A stretch of 64,000 nucleotides of DNA from Zygnema circumcarinatum (lineage: Eukaryota; Streptophyta; Zygnematophyceae; Zygnematales; Zygnemataceae), in assembly GCA_037447605.1 (NCBI GenBank), contig CM074805.1, forward strand, positions 2,256,340 through 2,320,339. Reading direction: 5' to 3'. The translations under genes were made by a program, and so were the position numbers. The notes below the pieces were generated by a model. It was not told the DNA's origin and did not search any database. It saw only the letters and a program-made list of their open reading frames with translations. Of this stretch, positions 23,801 through 34,867 are shown piece after piece (within the stretch, counting starts at the first letter, position 1; the number at the start of each line of letters is the position of its first letter).

Positions 23801-26800
23801 TACATTTGTCTGGGAGCTATCTTCTCGCTCTTGCTATTTGCACTATTGGTATGGTGGCTGCTCTCTTTGAGAAGCCATCGAAGTCCGCGATGGTATCGGA
23901 AGCCGATCTCGACGTACACATCGGGTCCACTCAACACAAGTAAGGGATCTGCATATAAGTTCAGTGATCTGTATAACCTTTTTTTTTTTTTTTTTTCTGC
24001 CGTTCGAGGCTTGGCTGCAATGGTGTGGAAATGTCAAACTAGTTGGTATACTAGAAATAGAAGTACAGCTACGAAAAATGAATTATGCATCCAGCAGAAT
24101 GATCTGCTTATAGTTATTCAGCGTTTAACTGTTATATGTTTAATGAAACACACGCTTCATTATAGTCTGACCATGGATGCGAGGGGAAAATGCAGGGGGT
24201 GCAGTCCGATCAACGTCAACCTTTGGGCAAAAGGTTCAAGAATACTTTGTGCGTGAGATTCCCCTTGATCAAATAATGAGTGCAACCGACAATTTCTCCG
24301 ATGAATGTGTTCTGGGCGTTGGCGGTTATGGCACGGTGTATAAGGGCCGGAGCCATGATGACGTGGACTGGGCTGTGAAGCGAGCCAAAAGGAAAGCGGA
24401 TACGGGCGTGGAAGACTTTCAGAATGAGGTGAGCCGCTGTTGCTGAGGGTATTCAAGATGGCTCTATAACAGACATCTATTGATAACCAAAAAGGCTTCA
24501 GCGATCAAGCTTTGAAGAGAGTGCAGTAAGTGATTGTTGGGCTCAGAGAGAGTTGTGTTGCCGATGTAGGTGGACGTAATATCGAAAATGAGCCATAGAA
24601 ATCTGGTCCGGCTGCTCGGCTATTGCGACGAGAAAAACGAACAGATTCTCGTGTACGAGTATGTGGCCAGAGGCACACTCCGTCAGCACCTCAAGGTCTC
24701 TGACGGTCAGTTCTTGTCTCTATATCTGTCTCCCTTCCCCTTTTTTTTTTTTTTTAATGTAGACTCCTTTTGAAAGAACACCTCTAGGGAAAGTTCCCAT
24801 CTTCTAGTGTTCAACCCTCTAGAAAGTTTGAGATGCCCAGATCCTCAGCCAACTCATGCGTCTTTGTGAAGCTAAAATGAGGAAATACTCTGCCACTCCC
24901 TGGCATTGTTGTCTGAGATCCACAAGGGTCTCCTCTCCCATCGACATCAGTACCTTTTGTGGATGCCATGTTGCATTTTACTAGAGTCCACTTGACCCCA
25001 CAGTGAGAAAACTTGGGACCCACATCGCCCAATTTATGGGGCAAGGCGCCTGTCTGTGGGCTGGCTAACTCGTCAGGTCTGAAGCCTCTCAACTTCCAGC
25101 AGCGCTTAGAGATCGCTATCGGAGCTGCGGAGGGGCTGCGCTACCTCCACAGCTTTGCCAAGCCGCCCATCATCCATCGTGACGTCAAGTCCGACAACAT
25201 CCTCTTAGACAACGAGCTTCAGGTACCTTACTCGCTCTCAGACATTCCGATGTTCAGGAATGGTCACCCGGCCCTCCATGGACACCCAAACTGAATGAAT
25301 GAAACTCGCAAACACTGTCATGGTTTTCCGATAAGTGCCACAAAAATGTTCCTTGGAGCAGTTGGCTTTTGGTTTTGCTTATTCTTTCTCATTTATTTGG
25401 AGACTCTTAACCTCATCAGTTCGGCCATGTCCTTGGTATGGCTGCTGATTTTTTTTGCAATCCATCAAACATGTACGAGATGTTCAGCCTACATCAGTAT
25501 TGTAGAACCTCTAGAAGCCACGCAAAAGCTTGCCAGCGAGCAGGATGTTGGCAGCTAAGCCCTGATTTGAGTGTGTGGGGACATGGCAGGCAAAGGTCGC
25601 CGATTTTGGAGTATTCAAACACCTTCAGACCCCAGGTGTGGCTGCGGCTGGAGGCTCGCTGAACACAAAAGTGGTTGGAACGCCCGGATATCTCGATCCT
25701 GAGTACTACCAGACATACAAAGTGACTGCAAAGAGTGATGTGTACAGGTACGGCTTTGCGCATGCATGTGCTTCAGCAGGTATATGAAGGCTTGTACTGA
25801 CAGTCGTTGCGTTCCAAAATTTAGTCAAGGAAACTTGGTAGCACTCTAGAGCTTGTAGTAACAGTAGTAGTAATGCTCCCGGGAGCAGAGTTTTCCATCC
25901 TCGCATGACGGAACAAGGTGTAGAACTTGATGGATTTTCAAACATTGTGGCTTTCTGCAGTTTTGGAGTGGTCCTCCTCGAACTCATCACCGGGCAGCCC
26001 TCGATCATGGCGGATCCGACGGCTGCCAATGAGAATGTGATGGTCACATTGGCAAGATGGGTAAGTGCACGCCTTGCACCGCTGTGTCTCCGGGCCAAGA
26101 AGGTCTCGCGCAATAGGTCCCTATTTCATTGTATGATTCGCAACTGGGTGTGATTTGCTCTGACTTGTTGCTGAATTGACGAGGATCCAGCAGTGCAATC
26201 TACCCTAAATATGGATGGTTCAAAATACAAAAAGAGTAATGAATCTGTTCGGCAATCAATGGGGAGGATCAATTGACTCCAGTGGCGTAGATGCGCATGA
26301 TGAATGTCTACGAGTCCACTGATGTTGACCTTTAAAAGTTGCCGGGTTTTGGTTTGCGGATTTCCATACCTCTCGAACTGGGTAATGTCGGAGGACAGTT
26401 ATTCTAGGGGTCGCATTCAAAACGGCCCTCGCTAATTCAACTCCTTGTTCTGCCTTTGCAGGCAATCCCGAAGATTGCGGCGGGAAGAGTGGATTCTATC
26501 GTAGATCCAAGTCTTTCAGGATACCCCCGGCAAGCCCTGCAGATGTTGGGGTCGGTGGCAGCAATGTGTGTGCGGAGGCAGGGACGAGAGAGGCCAGAAA
26601 TGGCGGAGGTTGCGACGCGGCTCAATGAGATTAAATACTTTTTGCAGCCTTCATCGGGTATCCTTTCAGAGGTTCCTCTTGACGAGCCGGACGGTCTGGG
26701 GGCGATTCCGGAATTCATGCCTGAGAGCGCTCTGGGAGAAAGTGCCAATCTGTCAACCGAAAACACGACAGCCCCTGTCTCCATGGTGTTCAGTGACAGA

Positions 26801-26803
26801 TAG
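20801..26803 (+). CDS. Receptor-like kinase with LRR-VIII-1-type kinase and LRR-less ectodomain
   Basis: Plasma-membrane Ser/Thr receptor kinase. Exons 20801-21094, 22622-22850, 23772-23939, 24196-24428, 24570-24695, 25085-25222, 25590-25747, 25961-26060 and 26462-26803 close in frame to 595 residues. A signal peptide (about 1-25) leads into a Cys-containing ectodomain (to about 175) with [10 protein letters not shown] and [14 protein letters not shown], resembling the membrane-proximal segment of land-plant LRR-VIII-1 receptors, but no leucine-rich repeats come before it. A transmembrane helix ([20 protein letters not shown], about 182-201) follows. Kinase motifs in order: [11 protein letters not shown] (about 271), WAVKRA Lys (about 291), [14 protein letters not shown] (about 379), ADFG (about 400), [11 protein letters not shown] and [15 protein letters not shown] and DFG are intact, so it is probably catalytically active. 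The ligand is unknown. The 1.5-kb first intron separates the two ectodomain exons. Confidence 0.9.
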
Positions 26804-27438
26804 CCCCGGAGGGCAGCTGGGGGCGCTGGCGCCTTCCCGACCTTTCTCTACGTCGCGCTTCCGCCTGCCTCTGCTGTCATACAGGACTTCATCTCTTCCA
26901 GAGGTAAACATGTGGACCAATTGTACATTGTGAAGGTAATGAGGCTTTGAGGTCAGAGTCCATCTCAGACTCTCAAGATATGAAGGGACACGTGCTCTCA
27001 CTGGGAAATTGTAGGCTTCTGCAAGGGCAAAGCATAAACCGCACACTGACTCATGCCGTCGGGTGCGAGGCCGTCTTATTATTTATGCTTGAAATCAGAA
27101 TAAAAGCAACGCGCTTTCGTTGGTGGATGCGCGTACAGTCTTGCCGGTAGCTCTGAGATCACTGCAGAGATCTGTGGGTTTTTTCTTCTTGCTTTCCGTC
27201 TGTATCAAAGTTTGGAATCAACTTAAATAAGCTTAATTATGATCCATTGAAATGTATTCTTGCCCGTACGGTGCCCCGCTCTCCCGAGCTTCCCCTGCCT
27301 GCATCGCTCTCCCCCTCCCTCACTGTCCGACAACGACGTGCGACGGGATGTGTTAGGATGCGTGTTCCCCGTAGTGAAAGCCAAGGCGACACGTGACCTC
27401 CTGCAGGGCCCCCGTCCAGTACGATTTCTCAAAACACA

Positions 27439-27715
27439 TCGGTAAAATGGAACTGTCAACTCGAACGGTCAACTCAAATGGTCAACTGAAACTGGAAAGG
27501 TCAGCTAGAACGGTCAACTGGAATGGTCAACTAAATTGGTCGAACGGAATGGTAACTGGAACGGTTGACTATACTGTAATGGTAAAATCAAACGGTAAAC
27601 TCCAGCGATCAACTGGAACGGCCAAGGAGAACGGTTACCCGTACCGTTACCGGTGACCTGTTTGGTGAACTGGAACGGTACACTCGAACGGTAAACTGGA
27701 ACAGTGAAGCCCTCA
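27439..27715. repeat. Degenerate short tandem repeat, AACGGTCAACTGG-like unit
   Basis: About twenty diverged copies of a 13-15-bp unit built on AACGGTCAACT/GAACGGTAAACT. Copies vary in length and sequence, so it is an old array and not a recent microsatellite. It carries recurrent GTCAAC and AACGGT cores. No coding frame or transposon ends are associated. Confidence 0.75.
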
Positions 27716-27867
27716 GTTGAAATGTCGGCACGGGTCCATAGATATGAGACCGGGCCGTACAGGGCCGCAACCTGCGCCGACCTATGGGGCCCTACTCGAC
27801 AGAAGTCGTCGGTAGGGGCGACACGTGGCGTGCAGCGGTCGGACCATCGGATCGACCTTGCAGCAAT

Positions 27868-27894
27868 AACCAATGGTTCACACAACCATTGGTT
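27868..27894. promoter_or_regulatory. CCAAT-containing 11-bp inverted repeat
   Basis: Perfect 11-bp arms AACCAATGGTT / AACCATTGGTT with a CACAC spacer, followed by a third AACCATTGG at 27906-27914. The CCAAT core is the NF-Y site; the palindrome could also form a hairpin. It lies downstream of two convergent genes, so a promoter role is uncertain. Confidence 0.4.
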
Positions 27895-28131
27895 CCCGGC
27901 CTAGCCAACCATTGGATTAAAACAGAAGAAGGGCACAGAAGGGAGGGACGCCTGAGGGCGCGTGAGAGCTCCGGTGGGCAGGCAGCTCCGGGCGGGCAGG
28001 GGGGCTGACGTGGCTTCTCCTCCCTAGGGGCCGCCAGCAGAGCTGGGTGGGCGGGCCGCAGTCCATCATGGCATGGCCACAAAATGAGCAGTTTACAAAT
28101 GGTGACCATAGAAGACATTGGACAATCCGTG

Positions 28132-31100
28132 TTACAAAGGACAGTTGCACGTTTCTGAGGTGCTATCCATCTCTAATCCTCTACCTAGAGCAACCGCTGC
28201 CTTCTCACACTCCTCAAAAAACTGCGCAAGTTCTCTCGCAATAAGCAGCCTCCACTCCCTAACAGCAGCCGCTTCCTCCACCGTCCCACCTTCCCCCGCT
28301 GAGGTTGCTGCAGCATCGTCAGTCTCCCAGCCGTGGCCATGGCTTCCTGAACGCAACCCCACACCCTGCACACACTCTCACACAGCAGTGAAACCAACCG
28401 GTCTTCTGGCCGTTACAGGACGAGGAAAACATGAATTGCGGCAAACTGCTCATTGCAAGCGCAGGCGAGCAGAGGCACTCAACTGCGGCAAGGGAGCAAT
28501 GGCTGCAGCGAGGCGGCAAGGCCGACATGGGCAGGTTGCAGGGCAGCAGGCCCTGCAGGCGCTGAAGCAGCTCTCTGCGGGAGGAGTTCAACGCTTGCGC
28601 AATATGGGGCCGCATCCGACTGATCTCCTGCTGCTCAGTTCCTGCTGTCGACAAGCAAAATGCGAGAATGTCAGTTTTAAGTGAAACAAGGTCGGAAAGG
28701 AACAAAAATGAAAAGGATTGCCTCTATGAGAGGTATCGTTCCAAACCCAACGGATGTCGTATTTTCAACGATGGCAAATGGTGTACAATCGCAGGAGACT
28801 ATGACCCTCTAGCCCTAGATATTCTACCAAACCCACCTGGTCTGATCGATGCCATAGTTTGGGAGAGGAGAGCTCGAGTCCGCTTGTCGATGGCGTGCAT
28901 CACGCTCTTCTCGCCGGCCTCCCTCGCTGCTGTCCTCTGACCACCTCCAGCATCCGACAAGATCAGCAGTGTTGGAGCTTGAACTCCGGCCCCACACAGA
29001 TAAAATGCTCGAATCATCAGAGCCCATTTTCACAAGCGGCGAAACGCGAGTGACAGACTATGAGCAGCACAACATACGTCCATCCAGAGGAGCATCAGTT
29101 CTGAACAGCCTTAAAATTGCACAGCAAATTAATGCATCCAAATCAGGTCAGCTGAGCCCCTTGCAACTTTGCCAATTCAAGAGGTTCAGTGCCGCACCAT
29201 TGCCTCCAGCTGCTGGGACGACAGCTGCCGCGCTACCGGCGGTCCCCACATAGCGTCCACTTCTGCCAAGAGCTGCGCACTGTTCACCGTAACCACGATG
29301 TGCTTGTGATGGAAGCGGAGGGAAGGGATAGTGGGAGCCTCCCCATAGGAAAGGGATGTTGCTTCAACGAAGCCAAAAGTGCGCAAAGCAAGGGAGGCTG
29401 CGGCTGTGAGGGAGGACCCTCGCCCCCGTACCCGCACGCATCGAGGGAGACTCGAAGAGTGTTCGCCTCCCAGGAGCACACCGCGGGCTGGGGCGCCTCC
29501 CACGCCGCGGCCACTCGCGCCCAGACACGTGGCGGCACTTGCTCGCCTTCCGGCCGCCGGCGATTCCTCTCCCGAGCTTCTGCTGGTGGCACAGCCACGT
29601 GGACGATTACGAATGCTGCTCCGTCTGCAGAGAAGGAGAGCAGTCTCCATTCACCCACATGGTCGGTAACGGCATTGCACAACGACTGAGCTGAGGCTGT
29701 GAATGGGGCCAACATTCAGTTTACTGAATTTGGATTCTAAGCACTGAGGAGTACAGATAGGCTGCATGTATCCTCACATTGGCGAGCCAATTGGAAGACT
29801 TGCCGTCGCATGCTCCGCAGATGCATTGTGTCGTCAACCAGCAGCAGCAGCCTTTGCTCTTCACCCACGTTGGGGCAGGAGGAGGAGTTCAGCGCGCAAG
29901 CTCACACACACAACTAGAAGCGGTCTTATCCTCTATTTGCCACCCTCCTAGTAGCCCATGCTCAGATCTTCTTTTTACTAAGTGTCCCCACATTCCAGAC
30001 GCTGTGGTTTTTTGGACGCGAGTCACTTTGTGGATTTGAACGCATACAGAAAGGGTGTATCAGAGGACATTGAAGCCCGGAGCATGACGTCGGCTGCAAT
30101 GCCAGTATAAGCTCATAACTCAGTGCCGAGACTGCTGCGACAACTGCAGGCAGTACCGTGGCCAGGAACATCCTTCAATAGGCACGAAAGAGCAGGAAAA
30201 CCAGCCATTGGGGGCTCACCACGTGGCCCATTTTCACCGGCTAACCACCTCTCCACCTCCGCCAAGGCTTCTATCCGCCCAGCCTGCACTCTCATGCCAC
30301 CCTCTGAGTTGCATATTGACAGTCGGATATCGGCCAGCAATATCTTCTAGGCAAACAAACCCTTGCTTGACAGAGACCTGGTTAGCCAAACTTAGAGACC
30401 AAACTTCAAATACCTTCCAGTCGGATGGACTGAAAGATGATTGTGCCGGCATAAGAGGCCCCTCTCCTTGCATGCAAATACTTGCATCATCTCCAAAGGA
30501 AGGAGAATGTTTCCGATTCAAGACAGTAAAATCGTCAAAACGTATGTGGACAGCGTTAATAGCTAAGAGACCTGCTATGCACAACACAGAAACCGGGCAA
30601 AGAGCGTGAGAGCTTAATTGGGTTTGTGCAAATAGGGAACGTGCTTTGCCAGTCCCAGACAGGTGGATGCAGATTTAATTCATTGTTCTCAATGAGCAGG
30701 CGCGAGGTTCAACAGCAACGGGGAACGATCCGTTTGGGTTAGAGGAGCATTGCCTTCGAAAGACACCAGCCAGAGTTTGCGCGCACCATAATTCGGCAGC
30801 GTTACTTCACAACGTATTATCAAACTATTCTGGCAAAATATAAGAACTGTGCACTGTAGTGGCCGGTAAGCCAGTTCTAGAAATGACATGAAGCCAGTTC
30901 AAAGACAGTCACCAGAGACTACTTAGAATGTAATTTAGTAGACGAGCCATACGTTGAAATGAGCACTTTCTTCGGTGGCACTAGAGAGCTTGTGCATGAA
31001 GTTAGAGACTCCTGGGCTTTGTAACCACCTTCAGATGAATAATTTCCAATAAATTAATCTCTTCCATTCAATATGTAACCAAGCACAAGCCAAACAAGCG

Positions 31101-31277
31101 CTTTAAGCAAAGCGAGCCACCTCTCCCTCACTCACCGTCGGCCTGCAGCGAAGCCACATGGCTGCACACGCTGCGAGCAAGCGTCGTCTTTCCCGCCCCG
31201 GGCAGCCCCGCCAGCAGCGCTACGCACACCACCGCCCGCCCGCCTGCAGGCCCCGCCATGGCTCCCTCCTCCCTCAT
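28132..31277 (-). CDS. PSTK/KTI12-superfamily P-loop kinase, most like L-seryl-tRNA(Sec) kinase
   Basis: Best match is O-phosphoseryl-tRNA(Sec) kinase, which phosphorylates Ser-tRNA(Sec) on the way to selenocysteine; KTI12 is the related alternative. On the minus strand the exons are 31277-31136, 30562-30414, 30283-30220, 29858-29778, 29624-29432, 29279-29237, 28936-28837, 28644 to about 28540, and a last exon from about 28370 to 28132. Evidence in order: Walker A GLPGAGKTT in exon 1; RFDDF and SDWK in exon 2; EALAEVERWLAGEN in exon 3; the diagnostic VDDTMHLRSMRRQVFQLARQ in exon 4 (PSTK has LDDN-x-SMR-x-x-x-x-QLAR); a VIVHVAVPP strand and CSWEANTL in exon 5; AQLLAEVDAMWGPP in exon 6; then helical C-terminal exons (HAIDKRTRALLSQ, ISRMRPHIAQALNSSRRELL). 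Two start codons are possible (31275-31277 or 31257-31259). Exon 8/9 borders are unresolved. Confidence 0.75.
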
Positions 31278-31503
31278 AAAAGCACTGTCCAGACTGCCAC
31301 TTCCCTCCTTGTCCACCCTCTGCGAGCTGTTACAGTGACTGAGTATTGTCCAATGGCGGCTCGCCACGTCTTCAACTATTGACACGTGGAAAATCCCCAT
31401 TGGACGTGCTCGAGTAGCAGGTATTTTCGCCAATGCGGGAAGACGAGAGCGGTTGGGCGCACAATTGGGCCCCCCCTCCGCTGCGGAGGGTGGGGAGGTC
31501 GCC
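31278..31503. promoter_or_regulatory. Compact bidirectional promoter, PSTK-like gene and GT61 gene
   Basis: Only 226 bases separate the two divergent start codons. The interval has CCAAT-type motifs (GTCCAATGG at about 31348, CCCATTGGACG at about 31397) and an ACACGTGG G-box-like element at about 31382, but no clear TATA element. Co-regulation is an inference from spacing. Confidence 0.5.
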
Positions 31504-34284
31504 ATGGCGGAGGCCCTCCCGGGGGGGGCTTGTCGAGGAATGGGGAAGAGGATCATGCTGCTGCAGCTGCTGGTGCTCTCCGCCATGACCAGCGTGCTGG
31601 CAGAGGGGCTGAACAGGCGACCCTATTGGATGCCGGATGGGAGCGACCGCGGGCTGGCGCATGCAGTGGCGCAGGAAGATGAAGCTCTGGAGAAGGCTTT
31701 GCAGAAGAGGATGCGGGAGAGGGACCTGCAGACGAGGTGCAGTCCGTACAAGATTGAAAACCCCTGGTGCTGCGGCCAGGAGCTTCTCATTTGCGAGAAC
31801 CTCTGCTTCGACGGGAGGAGCCTCGTGGGGGTGGGGAATGGCGATGTGCCTCCCTGCGAGCTGGGAGGGGAGGCGGTCCATGGTGGCCCTTTGGAGGCGC
31901 AGAGCTGCGACAATGCTGAGCGCTATAAGGAGTGGGTGGATATGACTTTCAGGGAAGCGGAGTTCGGCCCTTTAGTCATGCGCGAAAGCATAGGAAAGAA
32001 GGCGAGGTGGCTGCCAGGCAGCACTTTTTTGCAGCACTTGGACCAGTCGACTACCAACATTGCGCACTGGATAGGTTCGGTCCCTTCACCGTGACGCCAA
32101 TTTGTCACTAGAAAATGGGTTTCTTAATGGGAATGTTAGCTGGTTATTCATCAAGACAGCAAAAAATAGTGAACTCACTATTTTTTGCCTAATGAGCCTT
32201 CCTCTCCCTGACACGTGGCTCCACGATGCAGGCAAGGTGATGCTTCTGCTTATGGTAAACAATGCCACTGTTCCCGCGCTCACTTGCCGCGTAGACCGCT
32301 TCGTTCTCGCCCGCGACTATGACACGCTGGACAGGTGCGATGGCCGAATGCACAAAGGACTAATGAACAACGCTGGTAATATGCAGAGGACGGCTGATTG
32401 CTGAACCTCATGTTAATCTTATCAATTCATACTTGTGTGGGTGGGCGTTAGACAAATTGTGAATGTAAGTTTAAGGCGAGGAGACCCTTTTCAAGAATTT
32501 GAAAGGAAGTCCTATACTTAGCTTATCTCGCATTGGTACCGCACATGCTGAAGCATTCTAGTCCTGGTCATGGCAGTGAACCCTCCCATGATTTCGGAAT
32601 CACAGTAAGGAGAGACGTCGAGAAATTTGTGAGCATTGAGACAAAAGACAGCGTTTTTGTTGCAAGTGACTGCGACTGAAACAATTACACCAATTTTGGG
32701 AATTCTTTTTGGTATGATAGAGATGAAGTAATGATTACCCTTGGCATTCATCCAATGCTGTTTAGGAAAACAAGGTAGGTGACAGTCTCATATTCTTGGC
32801 ACGGAACAGTGTGGAAAACTGGCTTTCGGATTGCGCATCAAAAGTACAACCTAAACCACTTCCATCAAAATGTAGCTCTCAATACCTGTCAAATGCCATA
32901 TAGGCCACTGCTCTTGCAGCCTGACAGTTGCATCGCAATCTTACCACTGTTTCCACTCTTTCGAGTGCTTCCAGGATGCGATTCTTTGGCTCCGAAGGGT
33001 TCCATGCGCAGACTCTTCATCTTCTACTGTTTGCAGCCCTCCAGCCACTCTTGGGCTCCAGTCTGAAGTATTCCCAAACGTTCGCCGCTCACAAAGTGTT
33101 GGGAGAAGCTCCTATGGCGTTCGGCCGTGTTCTTTTCGAACCTTTTCTCCAAGCAGCCTCGGAAAATCGCCCTGTCTGCATGGAGAGAGCAGTGGTTCCA
33201 GGCTCGTTGAAGGTCCGCTCTCGATCACTCATCTAAATGTTCTTCAAATGGAAGCTTTATGTCGTGTCTGTTTTAATCACATGGAAGGTAGCTGTCTGAT
33301 ATTTAACCACATGTTATTTGCAGGCAATGTCATTCGTGGGAGGTTCTAAGGCAGCTGAAATTTTTCAGAAAATGGCTTGGAAAATGCTGAAGGTGGAATC
33401 TGGAGGCTCTGCCTTCCAGACCTCCAAGCTTCGCCTGCTATGGATTGAGCGCAAGGTCAGCAGTCTTGGCCGGAGGCGCCAAATGCTTCCTGAGAGCAAG
33501 GAAGCCTTGAGAAAACTCTTGCATTCACTAAATATGGAGGTTGTAGAAATAGACTTTGAAGGCCTGACGTTTAAACAGCAAGTCCAAATAGTGCACGATG
33601 CCGACATCATCATCGCCCTTCACGGGGCGGGCCTTATCCCTGCATCGTCATTTGCGGGGCCCACCACTGTAGTGATTGAGATTATGCCCTATCACGTGTT
33701 CCACGACTGGTTCTATGTTCAAAGCGCCAGCGCAGGCGAGAGCTACATGATGCACATGTGCCATCAGGGGAAAGTCGCAGAAGAAGACCGGAAGTTTCAG
33801 AACCTCACTACAGACGAGTGCGTGTTCTTCAACCAAAGCTGCCAGGAATACTTCACTCAGGTGAGCACTTCTTGCACCAGGCTCCATGCTGCAACGGCGG
33901 GTCTTTAAGTAGGCGGAGAGCGCTCCTTATCTGACAGGCCAGCCCTTATTCGAAGGGTAAAGGAGCAGCAGATGCCTTCCCTAAACCTGAAGTACCCTCT
34001 CTTCCCTTGTTTGCCTCCGGCAGTTCCGTCCTGTGGAACTGACAGACAGAGACATAGAAGACCTCCGAGGCGTGCTGGCCGTGGCCGCCGTAGTCGCAAA
34101 GAGCTCAAAGCTGAAGGATGCGGCGGAGAGGCGGCGCGCATTTGAGGGGCTCTATGTGGACGCGTGCGTCAGCCGTCGGGTGGAACGGAACTGCCGCACG
34201 GACCTCCTGCGCTCTTCGTGGCACGACCCCGCGGCCTCCTGCGTCATAAAGCAGGACTGCAACGGGAACGGGAACGGGAACTGA
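31504..34284 (+). CDS. GT61-family (DUF563) glycosyltransferase, type II membrane protein
   Basis: Golgi-type glycosyltransferase of family GT61, which includes plant arabinofuranosyl- and xylosyltransferases acting on cell-wall xylan and N-glycans; the donor sugar cannot be told from sequence. Exons 31504-32074, 32232-32334, 32975-33212, 33324-33860 and 34024-34284 join in frame to 569 residues. A hydrophobic anchor (IMLLQLLVLSAMTSVLA, about residues 18-34) follows a short basic N-terminus; a second in-frame ATG at 31540 is also possible. The Cys-rich stem (CSPYKIENPWCCGQ) leads to the catalytic region with VQIVHDADIIIALHGAGL (about 33587-33636), the DUF563 signature, and IEIMPY downstream. 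The C-terminus ends in a short Asn-Gly repeat encoded by AACGGG tandems (34259-34281). The start is 226 bp from the divergent PSTK-like gene. Confidence 0.85.
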
Positions 34285-34867
34285 TTGTGACGGGAAGATG
34301 TAAAGTTAAATTGTAACGGAAAACTGCTCCCAAGGGCCATGTGCTTATATGCTCCGGCCTACCGTCCAAACGAGGACTCTCCGGCCCCGAGTGGTTCCAT
34401 CGAGCAGTGTGGGAGAGCTTTGCCATTTGTTCAATTCCTTGCTGTATTGTGTACAGAAAGGCGTTCACTGTCAGATCTACAAGTAGACCGTTCTTCAGAT
34501 CCTCAGTTCATAGACGTACCAAGTTGTTCTTAGCGGGGCAGAGTCAACGCTCTTGTGAATAGAAGTGTAAAAGAGATTTCCCGTCCGTTGAATTCACAGC
34601 TTCTGACGATTTTTTGCCGGCCCTTCTAAAAAAAAACAGGGTAATTTCAAAACATCCGCTGGAGAAATGTGGCCGCTATGGGCCTTACCCATGCACAAAT
34701 AGGCCATGCTACAGTGGAATGCCCTATCGTTTCGAATGAATGTACCCGCCGCTGAAGAGCACAAAAGGCTTTAACCGATCCATCCTAACAAACAAATCAG
34801 AAGCAAACACACCCTTCAGTCCAGAAGGGTGCGCCAAAGCCTCTAGAGAAACATGAGATTTCGGCAG
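34285..34867. other. Intergenic region between convergent GT61 and PDF genes
   Basis: 583 bases holding both 3' UTRs. Two TGTAA-type elements occur shortly after the GT61 stop (about 34299 and 34313), consistent with an algal-style polyadenylation signal but too short to be decisive. No gene is seen. Confidence 0.5.

Larger units (their letters stand above)
26804..28131. other. Intergenic region with degenerate tandem repeat and CCAAT inverted repeat
   Basis: 1.3 kb between the convergent 3' ends of the receptor kinase and the PSTK-like gene. It contains the 13-14-bp tandem array at 27439-27715 and an inverted repeat at 27868-27894 described separately. I see no coding region with family resemblance. 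Confidence 0.6.

Noticed and set aside
27439-27715. Possible CRISPR-like array
   Set aside because: Units are only 13-15 bp, diverged and contiguous without unique spacers, in a eukaryotic genome.
28132-31277. Calling this gene KTI12 (Elongator regulator)
   Set aside because: The DDTMHLRSMRRQVFQLAR block and exon order fit PSTK better; KTI12 is kept only as the alternative in the annotation.
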